DNA from: Solirubrobacterales bacterium
Lineage (GTDB): Bacteria > Actinomycetota > Thermoleophilia > Solirubrobacterales > 70-9
Assembly: GCA_025936755.1 (NCBI GenBank)
Contig: JAICSS010000005.1
Location: 62,001-126,000, forward strand
Length of the DNA: 64,000 nucleotides
Reading direction: 5' to 3'
The position numbers and the translations under genes are program-made. The number at the start of each line of letters is the position of its first letter. Position 1 is the stretch's first letter. Positions 56,449-64,000 of the stretch are shown here, in pieces. The notes below the pieces were generated by a model. That model saw nothing but the letters and a program-made list of their open reading frames with translations, ran no database searches and was not told where the DNA came from.

Positions 56449-58242
56449 ATGGACCACATCCGCAACTTCTCGATCATCGCCCACATCGACCACGGCAAGT
56501 CCACCCTGGCCGACCGCATCCTCGAGCTGACCGGCTCCGTCGACCCGAAGAAAATGCAGGCGCAGCTGCTCGACTCGATGGACCTCGAGCGTGAGCGGGG
56601 GATCACGATCAAGGCCCAGGCGGTGCGGGTCGAGTACACCGCCCGCAACGGCGAGACCTACCACCTGCACCTGATCGACACCCCCGGCCACGTCGACTTC
56701 TCCTACGAGGTCTCGCGCAGCCTCGCCGCCTGCGAGGGCGCCCTGCTGGTCGTCGACGCCGCCCAGGGAGTAGAGGCGCAGACGGTCGCCAACACCTACC
56801 TGGCGATCGAGAACGGCCTCGAGCTGATCCCGGTGATCAACAAGGTCGACCTGCCGGGCGCCGAGCCGGAGCGGGTCGCGCAGGAGATCGCCGACCTGCT
56901 CGGCGGCGACCCCTCCGAAGCGCTGCCGATCTCGGCCAAGACCGGGGAGGGCGTGCTGGAGGTCCTGGAGGCGATCGTCGAGCGGATCCCGCCCCCCGGC
57001 GGCAAGCCGGAGGCGCCCGCCCGCGCCCTCATCTTCGACTCCGAGTTCGACCCCTACCGCGGCGTCATCGCCTACGTGCGGATGGTCGACGGCTCCTTCG
57101 GCAAGGGCGAGCGGATCCTGGCGATGCAGAACGGGACCACCGCCGAGATCGACGACCTCGGTTTCTTCCGCCCGGCGATGACCGCGGTCGAGAGGATGGA
57201 CGCCGGCGACGTCGGCTACCTGATCACCGGGATCAAGGACGTGACCAAGCTGCGGGTCGGCGACACCCTCACGGCCCAGGGCAGCCCCGCCTCCGGGCCG
57301 CTGGAGGGCTACCGCGAGGTGCGGCCGATGGTCTTCTGCGGCCTCTTCCCGATCGACACCGACCGCTACGAAGACCTCCGCGACGCGCTCGAGAAGCTCT
57401 CGCTGAACGACGCCGCCCTCTCCTGGGAGCCGGAGACCTCCGAGGCGCTCGGCTTCGGCTTCCGCTGCGGCTTCCTCGGCCTTCTCCACATGGAGATCGT
57501 GCGCGAGCGCCTCGAGCGCGAGTACGACCTCGACCTGCTGGCGACGACCCCGAACGTGCGCTACCTGGTGAACAAAACCAGCGGCGAGACGGTGGAGGTG
57601 CACAGCCCGACCGACCTGCCCGACCCGGGGACGATCGAGACGATCGAAGAGCCCTACATCCGGGCGACGCTGATCTGCCCGAAAGAGCAGGTGGGGGCGG
57701 TGATGGAGCTCTGCCAGCAGCGCCGCGGAACCCACGTCGACATGCACTTCCTCAGCCCCGAGCGGGTGCAGATCCGCTACGACCTGCCGCTGGCCGAAAT
57801 CGTCCTCGACTTCTTCGACCTCCTCAAGAGCTCCACCCGCGGCTACGCCTCGCTCGACTACGAGCCGATCGGCAACCGCGTCTCCGACCTGGTCAAGGTC
57901 GACATCCTCCTCGCCGGCGACCGCGTCGACGCGCTCTCGATCATCGTCTTCCGCGACTTCGCCTACGACCAGGGCAAGCGCCTGGTCGGCCGCCTGCGGA
58001 AGACGATCCCGCGCCAGCTCTTCGACGTGCCGGTCCAGGCCGCGGTCGGCTCCAACATCCTCGCCCGCGAGACGGTCAAGGCCCTGCGCAAGGACGTCAC
58101 CGCGAAGCTCTACGGCGGAGACGTGACCCGCAAGAACAAGCTGTTGAAGAAGCAGAAAGCGGGGAAGAAGCGGATGAAGTCGGTGGGCCGGGTCGAAGTG
58201 CCGCAGGAGGCGTTCCTGGCGGTGCTGGAGATCGACGAGTAG
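56449..58242 (+). CDS. lepA: LepA (EF-4) translational GTPase
   Basis: 597 residues, complete. G1 [16 protein letters not shown]2 [11 protein letters not shown]3 [17 protein letters not shown]4 NKVDLPGA; domain IV/EF-4-specific C-terminal domain ends [20 protein letters not shown] and [19 protein letters not shown]. It acts at elongation and 30S assembly. The ATG is 37 bp after the large hairpin; no SD is clear. Confidence 0.97.
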   Translation: MDHIRNFSIIAHIDHGKSTLADRILELTGSVDPKKMQAQLLDSMDLERERGITIKAQAVRVEYTARNGETYHLHLIDTPGHVDFSYEVSRSLAACEGALLVVDAAQGVEAQTVANTYLAIENGLELIPVINKVDLPGAEPERVAQEIADLLGGDPSEALPISAKTGEGVLEVLEAIVERIPPPGGKPEAPARALIFDSEFDPYRGVIAYVRMVDGSFGKGERILAMQNGTTAEIDDLGFFRPAMTAVERMDAGDVGYLITGIKDVTKLRVGDTLTAQGSPASGPLEGYREVRPMVFCGLFPIDTDRYEDLRDALEKLSLNDAALSWEPETSEALGFGFRCGFLGLLHMEIVRERLEREYDLDLLATTPNVRYLVNKTSGETVEVHSPTDLPDPGTIETIEEPYIRATLICPKEQVGAVMELCQQRRGTHVDMHFLSPERVQIRYDLPLAEIVLDFFDLLKSSTRGYASLDYEPIGNRVSDLVKVDILLAGDRVDALSIIVFRDFAYDQGKRLVGRLRKTIPRQLFDVPVQAAVGSNILARETVKALRKDVTAKLYGGDVTRKNKLLKKQKAGKKRMKSVGRVEVPQEAFLAVLEIDE

Positions 58243-58249
58243 CGCTCGG

Positions 58250-58320
58250 CGGGCGGGTCCTGTCTCCGATTGCGGGCTCTGCCTACCGGCAGAGTCCTCG
58301 CAATCGTCGCCACCCGCCCG
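58250..58320. terminator. Three-part nested hairpin after lepA
   Basis: CGGGCGGGT/ACCCGCCCG (outer), CGATTGCG/CGCAATCG, and CTCTGCC-tacc-GGCAGAG (inner). Begins 8 bp after the lepA stop and ends 17 bp before a TAGACT box. Its outer stem shares GGCGGGT/ACCCGCC-type ends with the hairpin before lepA. Confidence 0.75.
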
Positions 58321-58337
58321 ACTGGCCGCGTAGCCAA

Positions 58338-58343
58338 TAGACT
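58338..58343 (+). promoter_or_regulatory. Leaderless-type -10 box (TAGACT) of the hadA-like gene
   Basis: TAGACT ends 8 nt before the ATG at 58352; no SD. Confidence 0.55.
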
Positions 58344-58351
58344 GCCCGGCC

Positions 58352-58792
58352 ATGCCGCTTAAGACTGATGCAGTTGGAAAGGAATGGCCCGGCACCACGT
58401 ACCAGGTGGGGCGGGAGAAGATCAAGGAGTACGCGAACGCGCTGGGGATCGAGAACCCGGTCCACTTCGACGTCGAGGCGGCCCGCGCCGCCGGCTTCCG
58501 CGACGTCGTCGCGCCGCCGATGTTCGCGGTCGTCTACAGCAGCCCGGCCGTGGCGCCGGCGATCCTCGACCCGGAGGTCGAGCTCAACTTCGCGGCGATG
58601 GTCCACGGCGGCCAGGCCTTCGAGTGGGACGAGCCCGCCTGCTCGGGCGACGAGATCACGACCGCGACCAAGTGCCTCTCGATCGAGGAGAAGGACGGCA
58701 AGGGCTTCTACGTGTTCGAGACCAACAGCGTCAACCAGGACGGGGCACAGGTCGCCCGCGGAACCTGGACGCTGATCGTCAGGGGGGTTTGA
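58352..58792 (+). CDS. HadA/HadC-like MaoC-fold dehydratase subunit
   Basis: 146 residues, a single hot-dog fold of the FAS1-like dehydratase type: GKEWPGTTYQVGREKIKEYA, NALGIENPVHFDVEAARAAG, RDVVAPPMFAVVYSS and MVHGGQAFEWDEPACSGDEI. It lacks the complete catalytic Asp/His pair and should form a heterodimer with the product of the next gene, as HadA and HadB do in (3R)-hydroxyacyl-ACP dehydration. ATG start, probably leaderless. Whether it serves fatty acid synthesis or a specialised lipid is unknown. Confidence 0.88.
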   Translation: MPLKTDAVGKEWPGTTYQVGREKIKEYANALGIENPVHFDVEAARAAGFRDVVAPPMFAVVYSSPAVAPAILDPEVELNFAAMVHGGQAFEWDEPACSGDEITTATKCLSIEEKDGKGFYVFETNSVNQDGAQVARGTWTLIVRGV

Positions 58793-58793
58793 G

Positions 58794-59183
58794 ATGACTT
58801 TGAACGCAGGCGACCAGGTCCCGGAGCTGCGCGTCACCCCGGACAAGTACCTGCCGCACCGCTACGCGGGCGCCTCGGGGGACTTCAACCCGATCCACAT
58901 CGACGACGAGTTCGCCAAGGCCGTCGGGCTGCCGCGCAACATCCTCCACGGCCTCTACTCGATGGGGCTGGTGGCGAAAGCCAACGCCGCGCTGGCCGAC
59001 GGCGACCCGCGGGCGCTGAAGCGCCTCTCGGTGCAGATGCGCGGGATGGGCGTGCCCGAGCAGGAGATCGTCGTCACCGGCACGGTCAAATCGGCGGACG
59101 GAGGCCGGGTCGTGGTCGACACCGTCGCCGCCCAGGGCGAGACGACGCTGATCAAGAACGCCGAGGCCGAGCTCGCGCTGTAG
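58794..59183 (+). CDS. HadB-like MaoC-fold (3R)-hydroxyacyl dehydratase
   Basis: 129 residues. HRYAGASGDFNPIHIDDEFA is the hydratase-2 motif with catalytic Asp and His, followed by GLPRNILHGLYSMGL. It completes the active site of the pair with the gene 1 bp upstream. GGGGGGTTTGAG precedes the ATG as SD. The neighbouring hrcA gene has its own promoter. Confidence 0.9.
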   Translation: MTLNAGDQVPELRVTPDKYLPHRYAGASGDFNPIHIDDEFAKAVGLPRNILHGLYSMGLVAKANAALADGDPRALKRLSVQMRGMGVPEQEIVVTGTVKSADGGRVVVDTVAAQGETTLIKNAEAELAL

Positions 59184-59207
59184 GGGAGGGACGTTCGGCG
59201 CCCCTCC

Positions 59208-59213
59208 TAGAAT
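59208..59213 (+). promoter_or_regulatory. Leaderless-type -10 box (TAGAAT) of hrcA
   Basis: TAGAAT ends 7 nt before the ATG at 59221. No CIRCE operator is visible next to it. Confidence 0.55.
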
Positions 59214-59220
59214 TGCCCGC

Positions 59221-60246
59221 ATGTTGAGCGAGCGGCAGGAGCTCATATTGCGTCTCGTGGTCGAGGCCCACCAGGGGTCGGCCAGGCCCGTGCCTTCGAA
59301 GGAGGTGGCGGACCGGCCGGAGGTGGGGTGGGGGCCCTCGACCGTGCGGGCCGAGCTGGCGGCGCTGGAGGCCGCCGGGTACCTGACCCATCCGCACACC
59401 TCGGCCGGGCGCGTTCCCACCGACGCGGGTTATCGCCGCTACGTCGACCTGATGGTGGAGGCGGGGCCGGTGCCGGTGGCAAACGTCGAGCTGGAGCTGA
59501 CGCGCCTGCGCCGAGAGGTCGACGAGGCGATGCGGGAGACGACGGTGGCGCTGGCCCAGGTCACCGACCTGGTGGCGATGGCGACGGCGCCGCAGGCGAG
59601 CCTGACGGCGACGATCCACCGGGTCGAGGTCCTGCGCCTGCAGCCGAACAAGGTGGTGGTGATCGCGATCGCCTCGACCGGCGACGTCACCCGTCGCGTC
59701 TACGGCTTCGATCGGCCGCTCGACAGCGGCCTCGTCGAGTGGGCCTCGAGCTACCTCAACGAGCGGCTCTCCGGCCTCGGCGTCGGGGCGCGGATGATCG
59801 CCACCCGCCTCGCCGACCCCGGGCTGAACCGGGTCGAGGCCGACTTCATCGCCATCCTCGGCCGCACCTTCACCGACCTCGTCGCCGAAGAAGGCGGCGA
59901 GCTCTACCTGGAGGGGACCTCGCGCCTGCTCTCCGATGCCCATCGGCCCGACCTGCCGCGAGCCGACGAGCTGATGACGGCGCTGGAAAGGCGGGCCGGC
60001 GTGCTGCAGATGCTGCGCTCCTCGCTCGAGGAGCGCTCGGTCTTCTTCTGGATCGGCGGCGAGAACCCGCAGCCGGAGCTGCGCTCGGTCAGCGTCATCG
60101 GCGCCAACTACGGGCTCGGCCACCGCAACCTCGGCGCCGTCGGCGTCGTCGGGCCGCTGCGGATGGACTACGCGACCGCGATCGCATCGGTCCGCCACGC
60201 CGCCCGCGAGCTCTCCCGCTACTTCGAGACCGTCTACAGCGACTAG
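59221..60246 (+). CDS. hrcA: HrcA, heat-inducible transcription repressor
   Basis: 341 residues. Winged-helix N-terminus (LSERQELILRLVVEAHQGSA; WGPSTVRAELAALEAAGYLT; HTSAGRVPTDAGYRRYV), GAF-like body, and C-terminal NYGLGHRNLGAVGVVGPLRM and DYATAIASVRHAARELSRYF. It represses groE/dnaK-type operons through CIRCE; no CIRCE (TTAGCACTC-N9-GAGTGCTAA) is in this window. dnaJ follows after 3 bp. Confidence 0.96.
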   Translation: MLSERQELILRLVVEAHQGSARPVPSKEVADRPEVGWGPSTVRAELAALEAAGYLTHPHTSAGRVPTDAGYRRYVDLMVEAGPVPVANVELELTRLRREVDEAMRETTVALAQVTDLVAMATAPQASLTATIHRVEVLRLQPNKVVVIAIASTGDVTRRVYGFDRPLDSGLVEWASSYLNERLSGLGVGARMIATRLADPGLNRVEADFIAILGRTFTDLVAEEGGELYLEGTSRLLSDAHRPDLPRADELMTALERRAGVLQMLRSSLEERSVFFWIGGENPQPELRSVSVIGANYGLGHRNLGAVGVVGPLRMDYATAIASVRHAARELSRYFETVYSD

Positions 60247-60249
60247 CCG

Positions 60250-61362
60250 ATGCCCAGGGACTACTACGAGATCCTCGGCGTCAGCCGGGATGCGAGCGAG
60301 ACCGAGATCAAGAAATCGTTCCGGCGGCTGGCGCGGGAGCTGCACCCCGACGTCAACCAGGAGGCCGACGCGGAGGAACGGTTCAAGGAGGCGGCCGAGG
60401 CCTACGAGGTCCTCTCCGACGCCGAGCGGCGGCGCACCTACGACTCCTACGGCCACGAGGGCCTGCGCTCGGGCGGTTTCGACCCCGGCGCCGGCTTCGG
60501 CTCGATCGACGACATCTTCCAGGCCTTCTTCGGCGGCGGCGGCTTCGGGTTCGGCGGCCGGCGCGGGCCGGCGGCAGGCGGCGACATCGCGGCTGCGGTC
60601 GAGGTCGAGCTGGCCGAGGTCGCGACCGGGATCCGTCGCGAGATCGCCTACGACGTCGTCGCCCCCTGCCAGCACTGCCACGGCAACGGCGCCGAGCCGG
60701 GGACGCCGATCGTCACCTGCGAGCGCTGCGGCGGCGCCGGCGAGCTGCGGCAGGTGACGCGGACGCCGTTCGGGCAGATGGTCCGCGCCACCGCCTGCGA
60801 GCGCTGCGGCGGCGCCGGCAAGATCCCGCAGCAGCCCTGCGAGACCTGCGACGGCAGCGGGCGCACCCGGCAGAGCCGGACCAGCGCGATCGAGATCCCG
60901 GCCGGGATCGAAGACCGCCAGCGGATGCGGATCACGGGCGCCGGCCACGCCGGCGAAGCGGGGGCGCCGCCGGGCGACCTCTACGTCGAGGTCCGGGTGG
61001 CCGAGGACGAGCGCTTCGAGCGCGACGGCCCGGACCTGATCAGCACGGTTTCGATCCCCGCCACCGCGGCGATGCTGGGGACGACGGTGACGGTGCCGAC
61101 GCTGGAGGGCGAGGAGGAGATCGAGGTCGAGCCGGGTACCCAGCCGGGGACCGAAAAGGTCCTGCGGGGCGCCGGCCTGCCGCGCCTCGACAACCGCCGC
61201 CGCGGCAGCCAGCGGGTGGTCCTCGACGTCTTCGTCCCGACCAATCTCGACGCCGACCAGCGCGAGATCGCCGAGCGGCTCGACGAGAGCCTCGAGGAGG
61301 ACAACCTCGAGCCCCAGCACGGCGAGGGCCTGTTCTCACGCGTGCGCCGGGCCTTCGGTTGA
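60250..61362 (+). CDS. dnaJ: DnaJ-type Hsp40 co-chaperone
   Basis: 370 residues. J domain with HPD ([20 protein letters not shown]), Gly/Phe-rich linker, four CxxCxGxG repeats ([16 protein letters not shown] twice, CETCDGSG) and the substrate-binding C-terminus. It delivers substrates to DnaK, whose gene is not in the window, so this is the second type of dnaJ found beside hrcA in actinobacteria. prmA follows after 13 bp. Confidence 0.97.
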   Translation: MPRDYYEILGVSRDASETEIKKSFRRLARELHPDVNQEADAEERFKEAAEAYEVLSDAERRRTYDSYGHEGLRSGGFDPGAGFGSIDDIFQAFFGGGGFGFGGRRGPAAGGDIAAAVEVELAEVATGIRREIAYDVVAPCQHCHGNGAEPGTPIVTCERCGGAGELRQVTRTPFGQMVRATACERCGGAGKIPQQPCETCDGSGRTRQSRTSAIEIPAGIEDRQRMRITGAGHAGEAGAPPGDLYVEVRVAEDERFERDGPDLISTVSIPATAAMLGTTVTVPTLEGEEEIEVEPGTQPGTEKVLRGAGLPRLDNRRRGSQRVVLDVFVPTNLDADQREIAERLDESLEEDNLEPQHGEGLFSRVRRAFG

Positions 61363-61375
61363 TGCAGGCAAATCC

Positions 61376-62245
61376 TTGATCCGCCTCGCGGTCCGCTGCG
61401 CGCCGGAGCAGGCGGAGCTGGTCCTCGCCGAGCTGACGGTGCTGGCGCCGAACGGGGTCGAGGAGGAGCGCGGGCCCGGCTACGTCGAGTACGCGATCTA
61501 CGGCGGCGAGGGGGAGCTGCCGGAGCTGGGAGATCTCGACGCCGCGGTCGCCGGCGGTCGGGTCGAGGTCACCTCGACGGAGATCCCCGACGACTGGGCC
61601 GACCGCTGGCGCGACTTTCACAAACCGCTGCTGGTCGCCGGGCGGCTCTGGCTGCGCCCCTCGTGGGAGCCGCGGCGCGAGGGGGCGGTCGACGTCGTCG
61701 TCGACCCCGGCCAGGCCTTCGGCACCGGCGCCCACCCGACCACCCGTCTCTGTCTCGAATTCCTCTGCGAGATCAAGGCCGGGGGAGAGCTGGTCGACCT
61801 CGGCACGGGCTCGGGCGTTCTGGCGATCGCCGCGGCGAAGCTCGGCTGGGCGCCGGTTCGCGCCTACGACCACGAGCCGGCGGCGATCGAGGCCACCGCC
61901 GCGAACGCCGAGGCCAACGGCGTCGATTTGAAGCTGGAGCGGATAAACCTGCGGGAACGGCTCCCCGGCCTTGCTCCCACTGTCGTCGCCAACATGACCG
62001 CCCCGATCCTCTTGGCCGTGGCAGAGCGGATGAAGGGGCGTGGACGGGGACCGGGGGAGGGGTCGGCGGACAACAGCGGGGAGGGTCCGGCGACCCCTCC
62101 CCCGGTTCCCGAGACGGTCGTTTGCTCCGGGTTGCTGCCGAACGAGGTGGACTCGGTAGCTGCCGCGTTTGGCGTTTCAGGTTTGAGTGAGGTGGACCGC
62201 CGCCAGGACGGCGACTGGGCCGCCCTCCTGCTCCGTCGGTCCTGA
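61376..62245 (+). CDS. prmA: PrmA-like ribosomal protein L11 methyltransferase with palindrome-coded insertion
   Basis: 289 residues. VDPGQAFGTGAHPTTRLCLE and LVDLGTGSGVLAIAAAKLGW are the PrmA/SAM-binding motifs, and VVANMTAPILLAVAERM the NxxxxP-like motif IV. Between it and PETVVCSGLL about 25 residues (KGRGRGPGEGSADNSGEGPA) form an extra loop encoded by a long palindrome (62046-62110). The enzyme trimethylates bL11 lysines. TTG start 61376. Confidence 0.9.
   Translation: MIRLAVRCAPEQAELVLAELTVLAPNGVEEERGPGYVEYAIYGGEGELPELGDLDAAVAGGRVEVTSTEIPDDWADRWRDFHKPLLVAGRLWLRPSWEPRREGAVDVVVDPGQAFGTGAHPTTRLCLEFLCEIKAGGELVDLGTGSGVLAIAAAKLGWAPVRAYDHEPAAIEATAANAEANGVDLKLERINLRERLPGLAPTVVANMTAPILLAVAERMKGRGRGPGEGSADNSGEGPATPPPVPETVVCSGLLPNEVDSVAAAFGVSGLSEVDRRQDGDWAALLLRRS
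62046..62110. repeat. Palindrome inside prmA
   Basis: Arms of 24 nt (62046-62069 and 62087-62110) pair at 22 positions; the perfect core is ACCGGGGGAGGGGTCG. It keeps the frame open and encodes the extra loop of PrmA. The core GGGGGAGGGG(GG)TCG also occurs in the palindrome at 54543. Confidence 0.8.
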
Positions 62246-62249
62246 GCTA

Positions 62250-62255
62250 TAGGGT
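62250..62255 (+). promoter_or_regulatory. Leaderless-type -10 box (TAGGGT) of the DUF2269-like gene
   Basis: TAGGGT ends 8 nt before the ATG at 62264; no SD. Confidence 0.5.
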
Positions 62256-62263
62256 TCCCGCCG

Positions 62264-62740
62264 ATGGTCCTGGCGAACATCACCGGCTACAGCGTCGGGC
62301 TCTTCATCCACATCCTCGCCGTGGTGCTGGCCTTCGGCCCGACCTTCGCCTACGGGCTGATCTTCTCGCTGATGCCGAAGTACCCGCGCTCGGCGCCGGC
62401 CTTCTTCGAGGCGATCCGCAAGGTCGACACCTACCTGGTCAACCCGGGGATGATCGTCGTTCTGCTGGCCGGGATCTACCTGATGTCGGATGGAAACTGG
62501 GACGGCGGCGAAGCGTTCATCGCCGTCGGCTTCCTCGCGATCCTGGTCCTCTTCGGTCTCCAGCACGCCTTCTTCCGGCCCCAGGGACGCAGGGCGCAGG
62601 AGCTGGCCGAACGCGACCTGAAGAGCGGCGACAGCTTCAGCGAGGAATTCGAAGAGATAAGCCGCAGGCTCGGCATGGTCGGGCCGATCGCCGGGCTGAT
62701 CGTCGTGGTGACGATCTTCTTCATGACCGTCAAGCCCTGA
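62264..62740 (+). CDS. DUF2269-like four-helix membrane protein
   Basis: 158 residues with four membrane helices: GYSVGLFIHILAVVLAFGPT, VNPGMIVVLLAGIYLM, FIAVGFLAILVLFGLQHAFF and GMVGPIAGLIVVVTIFFMTV. IHILAVVLAFGPTF with the conserved His fits the DUF2269 family of unknown function. A soluble loop lies between helices 3 and 4 (RAQELAERDLKSGDSFSEEF). ATG start, probably leaderless. Confidence 0.75.
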   Translation: MVLANITGYSVGLFIHILAVVLAFGPTFAYGLIFSLMPKYPRSAPAFFEAIRKVDTYLVNPGMIVVLLAGIYLMSDGNWDGGEAFIAVGFLAILVLFGLQHAFFRPQGRRAQELAERDLKSGDSFSEEFEEISRRLGMVGPIAGLIVVVTIFFMTVKP

Positions 62741-62783
62741 CGCCCTGTCCGGCACGGCTCCACAGTCGAGCCCGGCCCAGCCG

Positions 62784-63575
62784 GTGGGGATGTTCGACTC
62801 CGGCGTCGGCGGCCTGACCGTTCTGCACGAGTGCCTCGTTTCGCTGCCGCAGGAGGACTTCCTCTACCTGGGGGACACGGCGATGTTCCCCTACGGCGAC
62901 AAGGACCCGGCGGAGCTGCGGCAGCGGATCGGGCGGATCGCCGGTCTGCTGCTCGATCGCGGCGCCAAGCTGCTGGTGATCGCCTGCAACACCGCCACCT
63001 CGGTCGGCCAGGAGGTCGCCCGCGAAGTCGCCGCGGCGCGGGGGGTGGAGGTGGTGCCGGTGGTCGAGCCGCAGGCCGAGATCGCCGCCGCGATCACCGC
63101 CAACGCGCGGGTGGGGGTGCTGGCGACGCCGAACACCGTCGCCAGCGGCGCCTACCGGCGGGCGCTGGAAGCGGTCGGCCGCGGCCTCGACGTGGTCGAG
63201 GTGGCGGCGCCCGACCTCGCCTCCTTCATCCAGGACGGAGCGCTCTTCGACGGGGACACGATGGCGATGGCCCGCTCCTATTGCCGGCCGCTGCAGGAGG
63301 CGGAGGTCGACACCCTGATCCTCGGCTGCACCCACTACCCGCTGGTGGCGCCGATGCTGCAGCGGATCCTCGGCCGCGACGTGCGGCTGGTCAGCGGCGG
63401 CCACGCGGTTGCGGCGGCGGTGCAGCGGACGCTCGAGGGTTCCGGCCTCGCTCGGGAGGCGCGCGGCGAGGGGAGCTACGACTTCCTCTGCACCGGCGAC
63501 TGCGAAGCCTTCCACGAGATCGGCACCCGCTTCCTGCAGATGCCGCTGGGCGAGGTCGAGCAGGTCGAAATCTAA
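62784..63575 (+). CDS. murI: Glutamate racemase
   Basis: 263 residues from the GTG at 62784. FDSGVGGLTVLHECLVSLPQ is the N-terminus; the two catalytic Cys are in VIACNTATS and ILGCTHYPL; LGDTAMFPYGDKDP is the conserved loop. It makes D-glutamate for peptidoglycan. The frame is open upstream to a CTG at 62745, so a 13-residue longer form is possible. A double hairpin follows. Confidence 0.95.
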   Translation: MGMFDSGVGGLTVLHECLVSLPQEDFLYLGDTAMFPYGDKDPAELRQRIGRIAGLLLDRGAKLLVIACNTATSVGQEVAREVAAARGVEVVPVVEPQAEIAAAITANARVGVLATPNTVASGAYRRALEAVGRGLDVVEVAAPDLASFIQDGALFDGDTMAMARSYCRPLQEAEVDTLILGCTHYPLVAPMLQRILGRDVRLVSGGHAVAAAVQRTLEGSGLAREARGEGSYDFLCTGDCEAFHEIGTRFLQMPLGEVEQVEI

Positions 63576-63576
63576 G

Positions 63577-63600
63577 TTCTGCGCTGAAGCTGGCGCAGAA
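63577..63600. terminator. Hairpin after murI
   Basis: TTCTGCGC-tgaagctg-GCGCAGAA (perfect 8-bp stem) directly after the stop, followed by a second palindrome GCGCAC-cccac-GTGCGC about 12 nt downstream. Confidence 0.65.
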
Positions 63601-63682
63601 TCGGCACGTTTTGCGCACCCCACGTGCGCCGAGAACCGGCAGGCTCCACCGCATGCCCACTTTTAGTCTGAGCAATACCGTA

Positions 63683-63688
63683 TATACT
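63683..63688 (+). promoter_or_regulatory. Leaderless-type -10 box (TATACT) of the VapBC-like operon
   Basis: TATACT ends 6 nt before the GTG at 63695, the closest to TATAAT of all boxes here; the region 63655-63690 is AT-rich. It decides against the ATG at 63653. Confidence 0.55.
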
Positions 63689-63694
63689 CATCCC

Positions 63695-63940
63695 GTGGCC
63701 AAGGTGATGATCTCCGTTCCCGACGATCTCCTGGCGCGCTTCGACGCTCGGGCGAAGGCGCTGGGCGAATCGCGCAGCGGCCTTCTCCAGCGCTTGGCCG
63801 AAAGGGAGTTGGAGGCCGCCGAGGCCCGCGACCGGAGAGAGGTGAGGAAGATGTTGCGGCAGATCGCGTCCCTGGAGCCAGGGGACGAGCCCACCAGGTC
63901 CGCCGCCGAGATGGTTCGCGAAGACCGCGAATCCCACTAG
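63695..63940 (+). CDS. Ribbon-helix-helix antitoxin, VapB-like
   Basis: 81 residues. KVMISVPDDLLARFDARAKA, then LGESRSGLLQRLAERELEAA is a MetJ/Arc (CopG) ribbon-helix-helix DNA-binding domain; the C-terminal half (MLRQIASLEPGDEPTRSAAE) would wrap the toxin. It is followed without gap by a PIN-domain toxin. The GTG at 63695 fits the TATACT box. It should repress its own operon. Confidence 0.87.
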   Translation: MAKVMISVPDDLLARFDARAKALGESRSGLLQRLAERELEAAEARDRREVRKMLRQIASLEPGDEPTRSAAEMVREDRESH

Positions 63941-64000
63941 GTGTTCCTTCTGGACGCAAGCGTGTGGGCGGCGCTGGCCCTTCCCGAGGACGAGTATCAC
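63941..64000 (+). CDS. PIN-domain toxin, VapC-like (3' truncated by window edge)
   Basis: Only the first 20 codons are present: MFLLDASVWAALALPEDEYH. LLDASVWxALxLPEDE is the start of PIN-domain ribonucleases, including the first catalytic Asp. The GTG follows the antitoxin stop directly. A toxin cleaving tRNA or rRNA is expected; the rest lies beyond the window. Confidence 0.85.
   Translation, partial: MFLLDASVWAALALPEDEYH

Noticed and set aside
59150-59221. CIRCE operator upstream of hrcA
   Set aside because: No TTAGCACTC-N9-GAGTGCTAA or close variant is present; only a TAGAAT box was found.
62745-62784. CTG start for murI
   Set aside because: A GTG at 62784 gives a full racemase N-terminus (MGMFDSGVGG), so a CTG start is not required here, unlike clpX, folC and maf.

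Overview
The window is very GC-rich, densely coded actinobacterial chromosome. The gene orders tig-clpP-clpX-valS-folC, ndk-maf-mreBCD-mrdA-rodA-rng-rplU-rpmA-obgE-proB-proA-nadD-rsfS, leuS-comEA-comEC-holA-rpsT-murJ and lepA-hrcA-dnaJ-prmA, a probable F420-type (luciferase-like) oxidoreductase, GTG/TTG starts and many apparently leaderless genes suggest a Thermoleophilia-like (Solirubrobacterales-type) actinobacterium. That placement is inference from gene content; no 16S gene is present.

Layout. 1-2.8 kb: 5'-truncated luciferase-like oxidoreductase, a GNAT enzyme, and an ECF42-type sigma factor with its DGPF/YCII partner. 3-14 kb: a general-stress island with a complete SigB/SigF partner-switching set (multi-sensor SpoIIE-type phosphatase, STAS anti-anti-sigma, RsbW-like kinase, SigB-type sigma) interleaved with likely target genes (DUF892 ferritin-like protein with a histone-H1-like tail, zinc-ribbon protein, DJ-1/PfpI protein, Rho-N protein, DUF72, universal-stress membrane protein, MscS). 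GTTT-N13-16-GGGTA(C/G/A) promoters occur here, one of them bidirectional around a palindromic GGGTACCC. 14-15.8 kb: three winged-helix regulators around an AT-rich region with two palindromes and a possible 18-residue peptide gene. 15.8-18.8 kb: GH15 glucoamylase/trehalase-like enzyme and CtaG.

18.8-43.6 kb: housekeeping core, covering protein quality control (tig, clpP, clpX), valS, folC, ndk, maf, the rod-shape/elongasome operon (mreB, mreC, mreD, mrdA, rodA), rng, L21/L27, obgE, proline synthesis, nadD, rsfS and tRNA-Ala(GGC). 43.8-52.5 kb: small regulator, SpoIIM-like membrane protein, leuS, cupin, comEA/comEC, holA, rpsT. 52.5-64 kb: murJ, a large polytopic membrane protein, lepA, a HadA/HadB-like dehydratase pair, hrcA-dnaJ-prmA, murI, and a VapBC-type toxin-antitoxin pair cut by the right edge.

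Points that stand out: (1) the SigB-type promoter set and its divergent palindromic promoter; (2) clpX, folC and maf have no ATG/GTG/TTG that yields a complete protein and appear to start at CTG; (3) about 16 genes have a TANNNT -10 box 6-8 nt before the start codon, implying leaderless mRNAs; (4) long palindromes (16-24 nt arms) lie inside the coding sequences of the 54.3-56.3 kb membrane protein and of prmA, and large nested hairpins flank lepA; (5) the peptide/winged-helix locus at 14.8-15.1 kb; (6) the ferritin-like/histone-tail fusion. No insertion sequence, prophage, CRISPR array or rRNA gene was seen. All calls are from reading the sequence; none was checked against a database.
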